Assembly (NCBI GenBank): GCA_030530525.1
Contig: JAUMUT010000010.1
Location: 1-52,257 of the forward strand
DNA from: Capnocytophaga sp.
GTDB taxonomy: Bacteria; Bacteroidota; Bacteroidia; Flavobacteriales; Flavobacteriaceae
Direction: 5' to 3'
DNA: 52,257 nucleotides
In this document: positions 25,996-35,443 of the stretch, piece after piece
Position numbering within the stretch: the first letter of the stretch is position 1
Layout of the letters: each line of letters begins with the position of its first letter
Notes under the pieces: model-generated
What the model saw: only the letters and a program-made list of their open reading frames with translations
Told to the model about the DNA's origin: nothing
Databases searched by the model: none
Translations under genes and position numbers: made by a program

Positions 25996-26313
25996 TTAGT
26001 TGTTAAAAAGTCCTGGTATGTTTGGCAAGCCATCTTTTATGCTTCCTGCCAATTCTTGCTCATTAATCACAGATGCACGCTCTAAGGCTTTGTTAAGAGT
26101 AAGTACTAAATAATCTTCCAACTCTTCCTTATCTTGCAAAAGGCGTTCATCTATCTCAATAGATTTAATTTTTCTATTTGCCGTAACGCTTACTTTTACA
26201 CTTCCGTCTTGGCTTTTTTCATCAATATAAACAGAATCTAAGCGAGCCTTAGTTTCCTCCATTTTCTTTTGGGCATCTTGGAGTTTGCCCATCATTCCCA
26301 TAATATCAAACAT
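25996..26313 (-). CDS. YbaB/EbfC family nucleoid-associated protein
   Basis: The 105-residue protein matches YbaB/EbfC in length and in the [21 protein letters not shown] opening helix, the [19 protein letters not shown] beta-hairpin and the acidic [16 protein letters not shown] helix. These dimers bind DNA with loose specificity. In many bacteria ybaB sits with dnaX-recR; here it heads the parAB operon, 33 nt upstream of parA, which makes a shared nucleoid role plausible. Confidence 0.9.
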   Translation of the reverse strand: MFDIMGMMGKLQDAQKKMEETKARLDSVYIDEKSQDGSVKVSVTANRKIKSIEIDERLLQDKEELEDYLVLTLNKALERASVINEQELAGSIKDGLPNIPGLFNN

Positions 26314-26335
26314 AAGTGTTGCAAAATGATTTGTG

Positions 26336-26343
26336 CAAAAGTA
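26336..26343 (-). promoter_or_regulatory. TAnnTTTG promoter for the ybaB-parAB operon
   Basis: The minus strand reads TACTTTTG, 22 nt before the ybaB ATG. Confidence 0.6.
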
Positions 26344-26530
26344 GGAAAAAAAATTAATCTACACGTTTTTTATTTGTTAATTCTGAAATTCTATTTTTAT
26401 TCTATTGAAAATCAAACTTTTATTATCTATATTTTTATTAACAATCTTTTTAATTAGTAAAAATAATATCTTTTTAAGAGGAAATACAAAGAATAAAAAA
26501 ATCTAAATTATTGTAATCAATGAGAAAAAA

Positions 26531-26562
26531 TATTTTTTATGCAAAAAAATTCATAAAAAATA
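26531..26562. promoter_or_regulatory. Inverted repeat upstream of hemN (possible operator)
   Basis: TATTTTTTATG (26531-26541) and CATAAAAAATA (26552-26562) are perfect 11-bp arms around a 10-nt spacer. The repeat ends 22 nt before the hemN -7 box, where an activator or repressor could bind. Low sequence complexity weakens the case. Confidence 0.4.
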
Positions 26563-26584
26563 GGAAAATCTATGAAGATATTTG

Positions 26585-26592
26585 TATTTTTG
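26585..26592 (+). promoter_or_regulatory. TAnnTTTG promoter for hemN
   Basis: TATTTTTG lies 17 nt before the hemN ATG. Confidence 0.6.
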
Positions 26593-26609
26593 CAAACTAA
26601 TTACAGAAA

Positions 26610-27971
26610 ATGATTTCTTTATTTCAAAAATATAATGTTGCAGGGCCTCGTTATACGAGTTATCCTACGGTTCCTTATTGGGAAGAGGATAGTTTTTCTT
26701 ATGAAAAATGGGTCGCTTCTGTACAAAAATCTTTTTTAGAAAGTAATATTTCCGAAGGGATAAGTGTTTATATTCACTTACCTTTTTGTGAAAGTTTATG
26801 TACTTTTTGTGGTTGCCATAAACATATTACCAAACGACACGAAATGGAATCTCCTTATATAGATAACGTTCTGAAAGAGTGGAATTTGTATATGGATTTA
26901 TTACCAGAAAAACCTTTCATAAAAGAAATACATTTAGGAGGAGGAACCCCTACTTTTTTTAGCCCTGAAAATTTACATTATTTATTAGAAAAAATGTTTG
27001 AAAGAGCAAAAAAAGCTCCTAATTTTGAATTTAGTTTTGAAGGACATCCTAACAATACCACCTATCAGCATCTTAAAACACTTGCAGATAATGGATTTTC
27101 GCGAGTTAGTTATGGTGTTCAGGATTATTCTCCAAAGGTACAAAAAGCTATTCATAGAATACAACCCTTTGAAAATGTGCAGAATGTAACCAATTGGGCT
27201 CGAGAACTTGGCTACGAATCGGTAAGCCACGACCTTATTTTTGGATTGCCTTTTCAAACGGAAGAAGATGTACTTTTTAGTATAGAAAAGACTAATTTTT
27301 TGCGTCCTGACAGAATTTCCTTTTATAGCTACGCACACGTGCCTTGGGTAAAAGGTACAGGACAGCGTGGTTTTGATGAAAATGACCTTCCTACGGCAGA
27401 CCAAAAACGGCAATTATACGAAATAGGAAAACGCCAACTTTTAGCAAATGGCTATATAGAAATAGGAATGGATCATTTTGCACTTCCTTCGGATAAAATG
27501 TATAAAGCATTTGAAAACAAGAAGTTGCATAGAAATTTTATGGGATATACGGCTTCCAAAACACAATTGATGATAAGCATTGGCATTTCTGCAATTAGTG
27601 ATAGTTGGTACGGATTTGCCCAAAATGTTAAAACAGTTAAGGAATATGAATTAGTATTAGCTGAAAATAAAATTCCCGTTTATCGTGGGCATATTTTGAA
27701 TAATGAAGATTTAATTATTCGTCGGCATATTCTGAATTTGATGTGTCATTTTTATACTTCTTGGGAGAATAAAGATTTACAATTTCCTGAAATAGAAGAA
27801 ATTAAAAATAAATTATCCGAATTAGAAAAAGATAAATTAATAAAAATTAATCCTTATTCTATAGAAGTTACCGATAAAGGAAAACCTTTTATTCGTAATA
27901 TATGTATGGCTTTTGATTTGCGATTGCAACGAAATATGCCAACTACGAAAATATTTAGTATGACAATTTAG
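26610..27971 (+). CDS. hemN: Oxygen-independent coproporphyrinogen III oxidase
   Basis: The 453-residue radical-SAM protein starts with the true HemN lead YNVAGPRYTSYPTVPYW. It carries CxxxCxxCxC at Cys60, Cys64, Cys67 and Cys69, and then HLGGGTPTFF. The N-terminal segment and the fourth cysteine (CGC) distinguish HemN from HemW-like proteins. It decarboxylates coproporphyrinogen III without oxygen during haem synthesis. It is followed by the MazG-like gene after 42 nt, possibly on one transcript. Confidence 0.94.
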   Translation: MISLFQKYNVAGPRYTSYPTVPYWEEDSFSYEKWVASVQKSFLESNISEGISVYIHLPFCESLCTFCGCHKHITKRHEMESPYIDNVLKEWNLYMDLLPEKPFIKEIHLGGGTPTFFSPENLHYLLEKMFERAKKAPNFEFSFEGHPNNTTYQHLKTLADNGFSRVSYGVQDYSPKVQKAIHRIQPFENVQNVTNWARELGYESVSHDLIFGLPFQTEEDVLFSIEKTNFLRPDRISFYSYAHVPWVKGTGQRGFDENDLPTADQKRQLYEIGKRQLLANGYIEIGMDHFALPSDKMYKAFENKKLHRNFMGYTASKTQLMISIGISAISDSWYGFAQNVKTVKEYELVLAENKIPVYRGHILNNEDLIIRRHILNLMCHFYTSWENKDLQFPEIEEIKNKLSELEKDKLIKINPYSIEVTDKGKPFIRNICMAFDLRLQRNMPTTKIFSMTI

Positions 27972-28013
27972 TTAAATATTTTAACTTTAAAACAAAAAGA
28001 TATTTGTTAAAAA

Positions 28014-28406
28014 ATGAAAAGAAAACTAAAAGCAGTAGAAGAATTTCATAACGCATTTGGGCTGAATGTAGAACCAAAACCCAAAGCAGATTTGCCTGAA
28101 AATATTATTAATTTACGCTTTAATTTAATGAAGGAAGAAAATGAAGAATATTTGGAAGCTGCTCAAAGAGGAGATTTAACAGAAATTGCTGATTCTCTGG
28201 GAGATATGCTCTATGTGCTTTGTGGAACAATTTTAGAACACGGCTTACAATATAAAATAGAAGAAGTTTTTGAAGAAATTCATAGAAGTAATATGAGCAA
28301 ACTCGGAGAAGACGGAAAGCCTCTTTATCGGGAAGATGGAAAAGTAATGAAAGGAGCTAAATATTTTAAACCTAACATCACTAAAATTTTGCAAAAAGAA
28401 TTTTAG
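28014..28406 (+). CDS. MazG/HisE-like nucleotide pyrophosphohydrolase
   Basis: The 130-residue protein is an all-alpha NTP pyrophosphohydrolase. The metal-binding pattern appears as LMKEENEEYLEAA (about 38-50) and IADSLGDMLYVLCG (about 61-74). The C-terminal part, SNMSKLGEDGKPLYREDGKVMKG, is characteristic of a group common in Bacteroidota and phages. It may clean non-canonical nucleotides; the substrate is unknown. It lacks the HisI partner domain, so a histidine-pathway role is unlikely. Confidence 0.85.
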   Translation: MKRKLKAVEEFHNAFGLNVEPKPKADLPENIINLRFNLMKEENEEYLEAAQRGDLTEIADSLGDMLYVLCGTILEHGLQYKIEEVFEEIHRSNMSKLGEDGKPLYREDGKVMKGAKYFKPNITKILQKEF

Positions 28407-28488
28407 AAGAGATAATATGTTGATTTTTAGTGTTTTATAAAATAAAAATATTTTTACTTTCTTTTCATTATAATAAAAAATATTTTCA

Positions 28489-28496
28489 TATCTTTG
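28489..28496 (+). promoter_or_regulatory. TAnnTTTG promoter for mreBCD
   Basis: TATCTTTG lies about 100 nt before the mreB ATG, giving a long AT-rich leader. Confidence 0.55.
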
Positions 28497-28598
28497 ACGA
28501 AGAAAATAATTTATATTTTTAAGATTTTTTTATCATAAAAGAATAAAAATAAAATAGCTTTTTTACGATTATATTTTTAATAAAAATAACAATATACA

Positions 28599-29627
28599 AT
28601 GGGATTTTTTGATTTCTTAACAGAAGAAATAGCCATAGACTTAGGTACGGCAAATACTCTTATTATTCATAAAGATAAAGTAGTGGTGGATAGCCCATCT
28701 ATCGTGGCGCGAGACCTTACGAATAACAAAATCATAGCGGTAGGGAAAGAAGCGCAGTTGATGCAAGGCAAAACCTATGAGCGAATAAAAACGATAAGAC
28801 CTTTAAAAGATGGAGTTATTGCCGATTTTGATGCTTCTGAGCAAATGATAAATGCATTCATTAAGAGCATTCCTCCGTTGAAAAAACGATTTTTTTCCCC
28901 TTCATTAAAAATTGTAGTTTGTATTCCTTCGGGAATTACAGAGGTAGAAATGCGGGCTGTTCGTGAGTCTTGTGAGCGTGTGAATGGAAAAGAAATTTTC
29001 TTAATTTATGAGCCTATGGCAGCGGCTATCGGAATTGGCTTAGATATTATGCAACCCAAAGGGAATATGATAATTGACATAGGTGGAGGAACGGCAGAAA
29101 TAGCAGTTATAGCAATGGGGGGTATCGTTTGTGATAAATCTGTTAAAATAGCAGGTGATGTTTTTACTAACGATATTATTTATTATATGCGTACGCAACA
29201 TAACTTATATGTTGGCGAAACTACTGCGGAAAATATAAAAATAACGATAGGAGCAGCCATAGAAGACTTAGATGTCCCACCAGATGATATGTTAGTGCAA
29301 GGGCGCGACCTTCTAACAGGAAAGCCTAAGCAAGTACAAATTACCTATCGGGAAATGGCAAAAGCCTTAGATAAATCTATCCTTCGTATAGAAGATGCCA
29401 TTATGGAAACTCTCTCTCAAACTCCGCCAGAACTTGCCGCAGATATCTATAACACAGGTATTTATATGGCAGGTGGAGGTTCTATGCTTAGAGGGTTAGA
29501 CAAACGAATTTCAATGCGAACAGACCTTCCTGTTTATGTAGCCGAAGACCCTCTTCGCGCCGTAGTAAGAGGTACAGGAATTACACTTAAAAACATTGAT
29601 AAATTCAAAACTATTTTGATGCGATAA
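28599..29627 (+). CDS. mreB: Rod-shape actin homologue MreB
   Basis: The 342-residue actin-fold ATPase has phosphate-1 DLGTANTLI (residues 14-22), phosphate-2 MIIDIGGGTAEIAVI (about 158-172) and the adenosine motif GIYMAGGGSMLRGLD. MreB filaments guide lateral peptidoglycan synthesis. The length matches MreB (about 345). It is directly abutted by mreC with no gap between stop and start. Confidence 0.97.
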   Translation: MGFFDFLTEEIAIDLGTANTLIIHKDKVVVDSPSIVARDLTNNKIIAVGKEAQLMQGKTYERIKTIRPLKDGVIADFDASEQMINAFIKSIPPLKKRFFSPSLKIVVCIPSGITEVEMRAVRESCERVNGKEIFLIYEPMAAAIGIGLDIMQPKGNMIIDIGGGTAEIAVIAMGGIVCDKSVKIAGDVFTNDIIYYMRTQHNLYVGETTAENIKITIGAAIEDLDVPPDDMLVQGRDLLTGKPKQVQITYREMAKALDKSILRIEDAIMETLSQTPPELAADIYNTGIYMAGGGSMLRGLDKRISMRTDLPVYVAEDPLRAVVRGTGITLKNIDKFKTILMR

Positions 29628-30470
29628 ATGAGGCTGATACTATTATTTTTTAAACGGCAGAAAGATTTTTTTATTTTTTTGATACTTTTTGTAATATCTT
29701 TTGCTTTCATCATCAATGCAAATTCTTATCAAAGTTCAAAGTTTTTACATTCAGCCAATATTTTTTCAGCCAATATTTATTCTGTAACCAATAGTGTTGG
29801 AACGTATTTTAATTTGAAACATCAAAATGATTTATTGGTAGAAGAAAATGCAAATCTTCGGCAAAAATTAATAGATTTACAAACAGAAAAGATAAATAAT
29901 TTAAGTGGAGATACAGAAGTTACTTTTTCTCCTAATAAATATAAAGTCTATCGGGCAGAAGTAATAAAAAATAGTTATAATTTATCAAAAAATTATATTT
30001 TAATTAACAAAGGAATAAAAGACTCCATAGCAGAAGATATGGGAGTTATTTCCCCTTTGGGAATTGTTGGCATTGTGGATAAAACAACTAATAGATTTGC
30101 TTCTGTACAGTCTGTATTGAATACATTATCTAAGATAAGTGTAACTCTCAAAAAATCAGGATATTACGGAACTTTGTATTGGGACGGAAAAGAACCAAAT
30201 ATTGTTCAATTTACGGATTTGCCAAACATAACACCTGTCGCAGTAGGAGATACTATTGTTACCGCTGGGCATTCTAATATTTTCCCAAAAGATATTCCAG
30301 TGGGAAGTGTTAAAGATTTTTATATTAATCCTCACGACAATTCTCTTTTAATAAATGTTAAATTATTTACAGATATGTTAAATCTTCAATATGTTTATAT
30401 TATCCAAAATAAAGACCAAGAACCTATAAGAGAATTAGAAAACCAAGTAAATTTACAAGCTAATGAATAA
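29628..30470 (+). CDS. mreC: Rod-shape-determining protein MreC
   Basis: The 280-residue protein has an N-terminal membrane segment (about 15-30, FLILFVISFAFIINA), a periplasmic coiled coil (about 58-90) and the beta-rich MreC domain with SPLGIVGIVDKTTNRFASVQSV. It links the cytoplasmic MreB filament to cell-wall synthases. Its ATG follows the mreB TAA immediately, and its end overlaps mreD by 8 nt. Confidence 0.92.
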   Translation: MRLILLFFKRQKDFFIFLILFVISFAFIINANSYQSSKFLHSANIFSANIYSVTNSVGTYFNLKHQNDLLVEENANLRQKLIDLQTEKINNLSGDTEVTFSPNKYKVYRAEVIKNSYNLSKNYILINKGIKDSIAEDMGVISPLGIVGIVDKTTNRFASVQSVLNTLSKISVTLKKSGYYGTLYWDGKEPNIVQFTDLPNITPVAVGDTIVTAGHSNIFPKDIPVGSVKDFYINPHDNSLLINVKLFTDMLNLQYVYIIQNKDQEPIRELENQVNLQANE

Positions 30471-30963
30471 TTTGTATTATATTTTTCAATTAGCTTTATT
30501 AATTGTTATTCAAGTAGTTGTACTTAATAAAATTAATTTTTCAGGCTATGCAGATCCTATGTTATATTTGTGTTTTTTTATGACATACCCTGTTAGGCAA
30601 TACAATGGGGTGTTGTTATTGTTAGCTACTTTATCAGGTTTTATTATGGATTGGTTTTCTGATACGGGTGGGGTTTATGCTTGTGCAACTCTTTGTGTTA
30701 CGTTTATTAGACCTTTATTAATTCGTGTTTTCTTTGGTCAAAACTTTGAAAATCAGTCTATTAACTTGCTTCAAGTTTCCGTAGGGATACGTATATTATA
30801 CATATTGTTATTTGTTTTTATATTTCAAATATTATTTTATTTATTTGAAATATTTAGTTTTCAGCAATTTATCTATGCTTTTGATAAAATAATAGTATCA
30901 ACTTTGATTACTTTTATTTTCTGTTTTCTATTTTTTCATATTTTTGGAAAGAATAAAAAGTAA
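30463..30963 (+). CDS. mreD: Rod-shape-determining protein MreD
   Basis: The 166-residue, very hydrophobic protein has five or so predicted membrane helices. It sits in the standard mreB-mreC-mreD order with an 8-nt overlap. Sequence conservation in MreD is low, so position does most of the work in this call. No mrdA (PBP2) or rodA follows; the unit ends at a hairpin. Confidence 0.85.
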   Translation: MNNLYYIFQLALLIVIQVVVLNKINFSGYADPMLYLCFFMTYPVRQYNGVLLLLATLSGFIMDWFSDTGGVYACATLCVTFIRPLLIRVFFGQNFENQSINLLQVSVGIRILYILLFVFIFQILFYLFEIFSFQQFIYAFDKIIVSTLITFIFCFLFFHIFGKNKK

Positions 30964-30990
30964 AAAAAAAATAATAAAAAAATATAAATA

Positions 30991-31016
30991 AATTATAATG
31001 TTTCATTATATTTTTT
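30991..31016. terminator. Bidirectional terminator between mreD and transketolase N-half
   Basis: ATTATAATG pairs with CATTATATT around a 3-nt loop in an A-rich/T-rich setting. The stem is weak in GC. Confidence 0.6.
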
Positions 31017-31029
31017 ATTTTGTATCTTT

Positions 31030-31875
31030 TTAATAATCTCCGAGAGTTTCAGGATTTTGTGCTAATGCTTTCTCCAATTGCTCATCATTAGGGGCTTTTC
31101 CGTGCCAAGCGTGTGTTCCCATCATAAAATCAACTCCATTTCCCATTTCTGTATGAAGTAAAATGCATACAGGTTTTCCTTTTCCTGTAAGTGTTTTAGC
31201 CTGAGCCAATCCTTCTAAAATAGAAGAAATATCATTACCTTTTTCAATATCAATTACTTGCCAGCCAAAAGCTTCGAATTTTGCTCTTAAATCACCTAAA
31301 GGCAATACTTTATCAGTAGGCCCGTCAATTTGTTTTTGGTTGTAGTCAATAGTAGCAATGAGGTTATCAACACCTTTCCCGCCAGCGTACATAGCAGCTT
31401 CCCAAATTTGCCCTTCTTGTAACTCACCATCGCCGTGTAGGGTATAAACCAAATGAGAGTCTTGGTTTAATTTTTTGGCAATAGCAGCACCAATGGCCAC
31501 AGAAAGTCCTTGTCCAAGCGAGCCTGATGCTATGCGTATTCCTTCCAATCCTTCGTGAGGAGTAGGGTGCCCTTGCAGGCGAGAGTCAAGCAAGCGAAAA
31601 GTGTTAAGTTCGCTAACAGGGAAAAAACCTCTTCGGGCTAAAACGCTATAAAAAACAGGGGATATATGTCCGTTAGAAAGGAAGAATAAATCTTCATTTT
31701 TTCCGTCCATAGTAAAAGGGAATTGAATATCCATTACTTCATTGTATAGACAAACAAGAAATTCGGCACAGCCCAAAGAGCCACCAGGATGCCCAGAATT
31801 TACTTTATGAACCATTCGTAAAATATCTCTACGAACCTGAGTAGTAAGGTTGGTAAGTTGTTGAATATTAGACAT
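31030..31875 (-). CDS. Transketolase, N-terminal (thiamine-diphosphate) subunit
   Basis: At 281 residues this is only the first third or so of a normal transketolase (about 660). It holds the ThDP diphosphate-binding motif GDGELQEGQIWEAAMYAG...YNQKQIDG (about 148-180), HPGGSLGCAEF (29-39) and IASGSLGQGLSVAIGAAIAKK (about 115-135). The catalytic Glu-bearing pyrimidine domain is on a separate gene at 47845-48798. The two proteins should assemble for pentose-phosphate transfer of two-carbon units. The N-terminus and the ending PETLGDY look complete, so this is a genuine half-gene and not a truncation. Confidence 0.92.
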   Translation of the reverse strand: MSNIQQLTNLTTQVRRDILRMVHKVNSGHPGGSLGCAEFLVCLYNEVMDIQFPFTMDGKNEDLFFLSNGHISPVFYSVLARRGFFPVSELNTFRLLDSRLQGHPTPHEGLEGIRIASGSLGQGLSVAIGAAIAKKLNQDSHLVYTLHGDGELQEGQIWEAAMYAGGKGVDNLIATIDYNQKQIDGPTDKVLPLGDLRAKFEAFGWQVIDIEKGNDISSILEGLAQAKTLTGKGKPVCILLHTEMGNGVDFMMGTHAWHGKAPNDEQLEKALAQNPETLGDY

Positions 31876-31943
31876 AATTATATTGGATTTTTTTATTACA
31901 AATTAAATTTATTTATCTAAAAATAAAAATATTAGAATACAGA

Positions 31944-31974
31944 TAACCCCCAAAAAGAATATTCTTGGGGGTAT
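31944..31974 (-). terminator. Hairpin after the sigma-factor gene
   Basis: TAACCCCCAA pairs with TTGGGGGTATTA. It is the most GC-rich stem in the area, 7 nt past the rpoD stop, but the following T-run is poor. Confidence 0.6.
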
Positions 31975-31980
31975 TATTTA

Positions 31981-32844
31981 TTAACCTAAATAGGTTTTTA
32001 GAATTTTACTTCGTGAAGTATGTTTTAGTCTTCGGATAGCTTTTTCCTTGATTTGACGAACGCGCTCTCGAGTAAGCTCAAAGGTTTCGCCTATTTCTTC
32101 CAAAGTCATAGGATAATTTTCTCCTAATCCAAAGTAAAGACGGATAACATCAGCTTCACGAGGTGTTAAAGTTTCCAAAGCACGCTCTATTTCCGTTTTA
32201 AGAGATTCGTGCATAAGTTCTTTATCAGGATTTGGAGATTCTCCGCTTCGTAAAACGTCGTACAAGTTAGAATCTTCTCCTTCTACCAAAGGCGCATCCA
32301 TAGAAATGTGTCTTCCTGAATTTTTCATAGATTCTTTTACATCATTAACAGACATATCCAACTCTTTTGCGATTTCTTCTGCCGAAGGGATTCGCTCGTG
32401 AGTTTGCTCCAAATAAGCATACATTTTGTTAATTTTGTTAATAGAACCAATTTTGTTTAAAGGAAGCCGAACGATACGTGATTGTTCTGCTAATGCTTGA
32501 AGAATAGACTGACGAATCCACCAAACAGCATAAGAAATGAATTTAAACCCACGAGTTTCATCAAAACGTTGTGCCGCTTTAATGAGCCCCATATTTCCTT
32601 CATTGATAAGGTCAGGGAGTGTAAGTCCTTGATTTTGATATTGTTTTGCAACAGAAACCACAAAACGCAAGTTGGCTTTGGTAAGGCGTTCTAAGGCTAT
32701 TTTGTCTCCTGCTTTTATTCGCTGAGCAAGTTCTACTTCCTCATCGGCAGAAATCAAATCTACCTTTCCTATTTCTTGCAAATACTTATCCAAAGAGGCA
32801 GTCTCTCTATTGGTTACCTGTTTGGTAATTTTAAGTTGTCTCAT
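31981..32844 (-). CDS. rpoD: Primary RNA polymerase sigma factor (RpoD/SigA type)
   Basis: The 287-residue protein has the short Bacteroidota RpoD layout: region 1.2 ([23 protein letters not shown]), region 2 with [39 protein letters not shown], region 3, and region 4 with [16 protein letters not shown] and [27 protein letters not shown]. It lacks the long region 1.1 and non-conserved region of E. coli RpoD. This factor is expected to read the TAnnTTTG promoters seen throughout the window. No clear promoter of its own was seen in the 52 nt before it. Confidence 0.95.
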   Translation of the reverse strand: MRQLKITKQVTNRETASLDKYLQEIGKVDLISADEEVELAQRIKAGDKIALERLTKANLRFVVSVAKQYQNQGLTLPDLINEGNMGLIKAAQRFDETRGFKFISYAVWWIRQSILQALAEQSRIVRLPLNKIGSINKINKMYAYLEQTHERIPSAEEIAKELDMSVNDVKESMKNSGRHISMDAPLVEGEDSNLYDVLRSGESPNPDKELMHESLKTEIERALETLTPREADVIRLYFGLGENYPMTLEEIGETFELTRERVRQIKEKAIRRLKHTSRSKILKTYLG

Positions 32845-32896
32845 TTATGAAAAAAGTAATTAAGATAATTTAAGAAAATTGTATTTACTTTGTATA

Positions 32897-33103
32897 TTAT
32901 TTTTCTTCGGCTTTGTAGCCTGCTTTTTCTATAATTTTTTGTATTTCCGAAGAAGGGAGAGAAGTTTCCACACGGAGAATTTTATCAGGATGGCTCAAAT
33001 CTACTTTCCAAGAGTTAATTAGCTCATTTTTATCTAATTCTTTGGCTACTTTATCTACACAGCCTTGGCATTTAAAGTTTGTTTTAAATTCGAAAGTATT
33101 CAT
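32897..33103 (-). CDS. Heavy-metal-associated (HMA) copper chaperone
   Basis: The 68-residue single HMA domain has the metal-binding pair CQGC (Cys12, Cys15). It lacks the usual Met-x-Cys, having Lys-Cys instead, but keeps the ferredoxin-like pattern, ending AGYKAEEK. It most likely passes Cu(I) to the neighbouring CopA ATPase. It is on the same strand as copA, 112 nt downstream of it. Confidence 0.85.
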   Translation of the reverse strand: MNTFEFKTNFKCQGCVDKVAKELDKNELINSWKVDLSHPDKILRVETSLPSSEIQKIIEKAGYKAEEK

Positions 33104-33215
33104 TTTTTTATAAACGATTATATCTATTTTTGATAAGTTGTTTTATTAACAAAAACCATTCCAAATTATAATTTATTATGATTTTTTAACTATTTTTGAA
33201 ATAAAATAACGTTTT

Positions 33216-35402
33216 TTATATCTTTTTTTGTTTCAATAATAAACTATTCATAACTACACTGACACTGCTGAAAGCCATAGCAGCCCCTGCATACATAGGG
33301 TTAAGTAGTCCTCCTCCAAAGATGTAAAGCACTCCTGCGGCAATTGGGATACCTATTAAATTGTAAATGAAAGCCCAAAATAAATTTTGTCGAATAGTTC
33401 GTAATGTTTGTGTAGATAAATGGATAGTTTTAGGGATTTTTAACAAATCTGACGAAATAATGGTCAATTGCGCTACTTCCATTGCGATATCACTGCCTTT
33501 TCCCATTGCTATACTTACATCGGCTTGGGCAAGTGCTTGGCTGTCATTGATGCCATCGCCAACCATTGCTACTATTTTACCTTGTTGCTGAAATTCTTTT
33601 ATAAAATCTTGTTTATCAGTAGGTTTTACATTTGCTTTAATATGAGAGATACCTACTTTTTGCCCAATATGAGTAGCTGTTTTTTCGTTATCTCCTGTGA
33701 GCATATATACATCAATTTTCTGTTTATGAAGAATTTTTATGGCTTCTTCGGAAGTTGGTTTAATTTCATCAGCAATGATGATAAGCCCAACAACTTCTTT
33801 GCTATTAGCAAAAAACACTAAACTACCTTCGTTTTGAAATGAAGTTATTTTTTCTTCAAAATAATTGGAAATCAGTATATTATTTTCCTTAATCCAATGT
33901 AAATTTCCTATTCGGAAAAATTCGTCTTTATTTATAGCTTGTATGCCTGCACCTGCAATTTCTTCTATATTAGAAAGTTCAATCAGAGTAGTTCCTGCCC
34001 AATGCTTAGTAATAGCTTCTGCCAGAGGATGCGAAGAATGCAGCTCCATACTATATAATATAGGTAAATATTTTTGTTTATCAGTCCAAAAATCAAAAAT
34101 AACACTTGGGTTTCCTTTGGTAATTGTTCCTGTTTTGTCTAAAACGATAGTGTTAATTTTACTTGCCAATTCAATACTTTGTGCATCTTGGATAAGAATA
34201 CCATTTTCGGCTCCTTTTCCTATGCCAACCATAATAGCAGTAGGAGTAGCCAAACCAAGCGCACAAGGACAAGCTATGACCAAGACACTCACGAATGCTT
34301 GCAAGCCGTGAGAGAAGCCGTTTTCTTTGTCTAATAAAAGCCATAAACCAAAGGAAATGAACGCAATAAGGATAACCATAGGAACGAAAATAGCAGCTAT
34401 TTTATCTACTAATTTTTGAACAGGAGGCTTGCTCCCTTGTGCATTTTCTACCGCTTTTATGATAGAAGATAAAAGTGTATCTGTGCCTATTTTTTGGGCT
34501 TGCATTTGGAAAGCTCCTTGCCCGTTTGTAGTTCCTGAAAAGACAAAATCACCAACTGACTTTTTGACAGGAATAGCTTCTCCTGTTATCATACTTTCGT
34601 CAATATAAGTTTCTCCTTCTATAACCGAGCCATCAACAGCGATTTTTTGTCCTGCTTTTACCAAAAGAATATCGTCAAGCTGTACTTCCTCTATCGGAAT
34701 TTGTAGCCATTCGTTTTCTTTTTTCACCAAAACTTCGGAAGGCTTTAGCCCGATGAGCTTTCGGATAGCTTCTGATGTTTTCCCCTTGGCAGATTCTTCC
34801 AACATTTTCCCTAAAAGGATAAAAGAAATAATCATCACAGCCGACTCAAAATACAAATGCGTGGCAATACCGTGTTTTGCCCAAAAGTCAGTAAAAATAA
34901 GGCTGGAAAGGCTATATAGATACGCAACAGAAGTACTCAAAGCCACCAAAGTATCCATATTGGCGGATTTATGTTTTAGCTGATTGTAAGCCCCGATAAA
35001 GAATCTTTTCCCGAAGAAAATTAAGCCAATAGTAGCCAATATTGCTTGTACCCAATCGCTATAAGGGAAATGTAAATGAAACATAGAAAGGATAAAAACA
35101 GGAAGAGAGCAAAGCAAACTTCCCCAAAAAGTTCTTTGCAATTTTTTATATCGTTCTTGTTCTTTTGTTCGGAGAGTTTCTTCGGTTATAGTATTGATTT
35201 CCAAGTTATAACCTGCATCTTTAACAATGTTTTTTAAAATTTGAGGAGAAGTTATAGAAGCATCAAAAGTAATATTTGCTTTCTGATTGGCATAATTTAC
35301 ACTTACTTGCTTTACGCCTTTTGCCTCTTGTAAAACTTTTTCCACAGAAATGGCGCAAGAAGCACACATCATACCACTGACAGGATATATTTCTTTTTGC
35401 AT
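33216..35402 (-). CDS. copA: Copper-exporting P1B-type ATPase CopA
   Basis: From ATG 35402 the protein is 728 residues. It has one HMA domain with GMMCASC (Cys13, Cys16), membrane helices, the phosphatase motif GE (ITGEAIP), the transmembrane CPC motif (Cys378-Pro-Cys380) typical of Cu(I)/Ag(I) pumps, the phosphorylation site DKTGT (Asp422), the HP motif (HSSHPLAEAI) and GDGINDSQALAQADV. The frame is open 16 codons further to 35450, but a TATTTTTG promoter box on the same strand sits at 35443-35436. The longer start would therefore lie upstream of the transcription start; MQKEIYPVSG is the natural N-terminus. Confidence 0.94.
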   Translation of the reverse strand: MQKEIYPVSGMMCASCAISVEKVLQEAKGVKQVSVNYANQKANITFDASITSPQILKNIVKDAGYNLEINTITEETLRTKEQERYKKLQRTFWGSLLCSLPVFILSMFHLHFPYSDWVQAILATIGLIFFGKRFFIGAYNQLKHKSANMDTLVALSTSVAYLYSLSSLIFTDFWAKHGIATHLYFESAVMIISFILLGKMLEESAKGKTSEAIRKLIGLKPSEVLVKKENEWLQIPIEEVQLDDILLVKAGQKIAVDGSVIEGETYIDESMITGEAIPVKKSVGDFVFSGTTNGQGAFQMQAQKIGTDTLLSSIIKAVENAQGSKPPVQKLVDKIAAIFVPMVILIAFISFGLWLLLDKENGFSHGLQAFVSVLVIACPCALGLATPTAIMVGIGKGAENGILIQDAQSIELASKINTIVLDKTGTITKGNPSVIFDFWTDKQKYLPILYSMELHSSHPLAEAITKHWAGTTLIELSNIEEIAGAGIQAINKDEFFRIGNLHWIKENNILISNYFEEKITSFQNEGSLVFFANSKEVVGLIIIADEIKPTSEEAIKILHKQKIDVYMLTGDNEKTATHIGQKVGISHIKANVKPTDKQDFIKEFQQQGKIVAMVGDGINDSQALAQADVSIAMGKGSDIAMEVAQLTIISSDLLKIPKTIHLSTQTLRTIRQNLFWAFIYNLIGIPIAAGVLYIFGGGLLNPMYAGAAMAFSSVSVVMNSLLLKQKKI

Positions 35403-35435
35403 TGGATTTTTAGTAAAATAGAAAATAATGTCCTG

Positions 35436-35443
35436 CAAAAATA
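35436..35443 (-). promoter_or_regulatory. TAnnTTTG promoter for copA
   Basis: The minus strand reads TATTTTTG. It fixes the copA start at 35402, since the alternative start at 35450 would be outside the transcript. Confidence 0.6.

Noticed and set aside
26269-26457. A 62-codon plus-strand frame in the ybaB-hemN gap
   Set aside because: It begins inside ybaB on the opposite strand and reads AT-rich intergenic DNA; no plausible start or family.
28014-28406. MazG-like gene as a toxin-antitoxin or phage-defence component
   Set aside because: No partner gene lies beside it, and it sits between hemN and mreB in a housekeeping context. A nucleotide-cleaning role is simpler.
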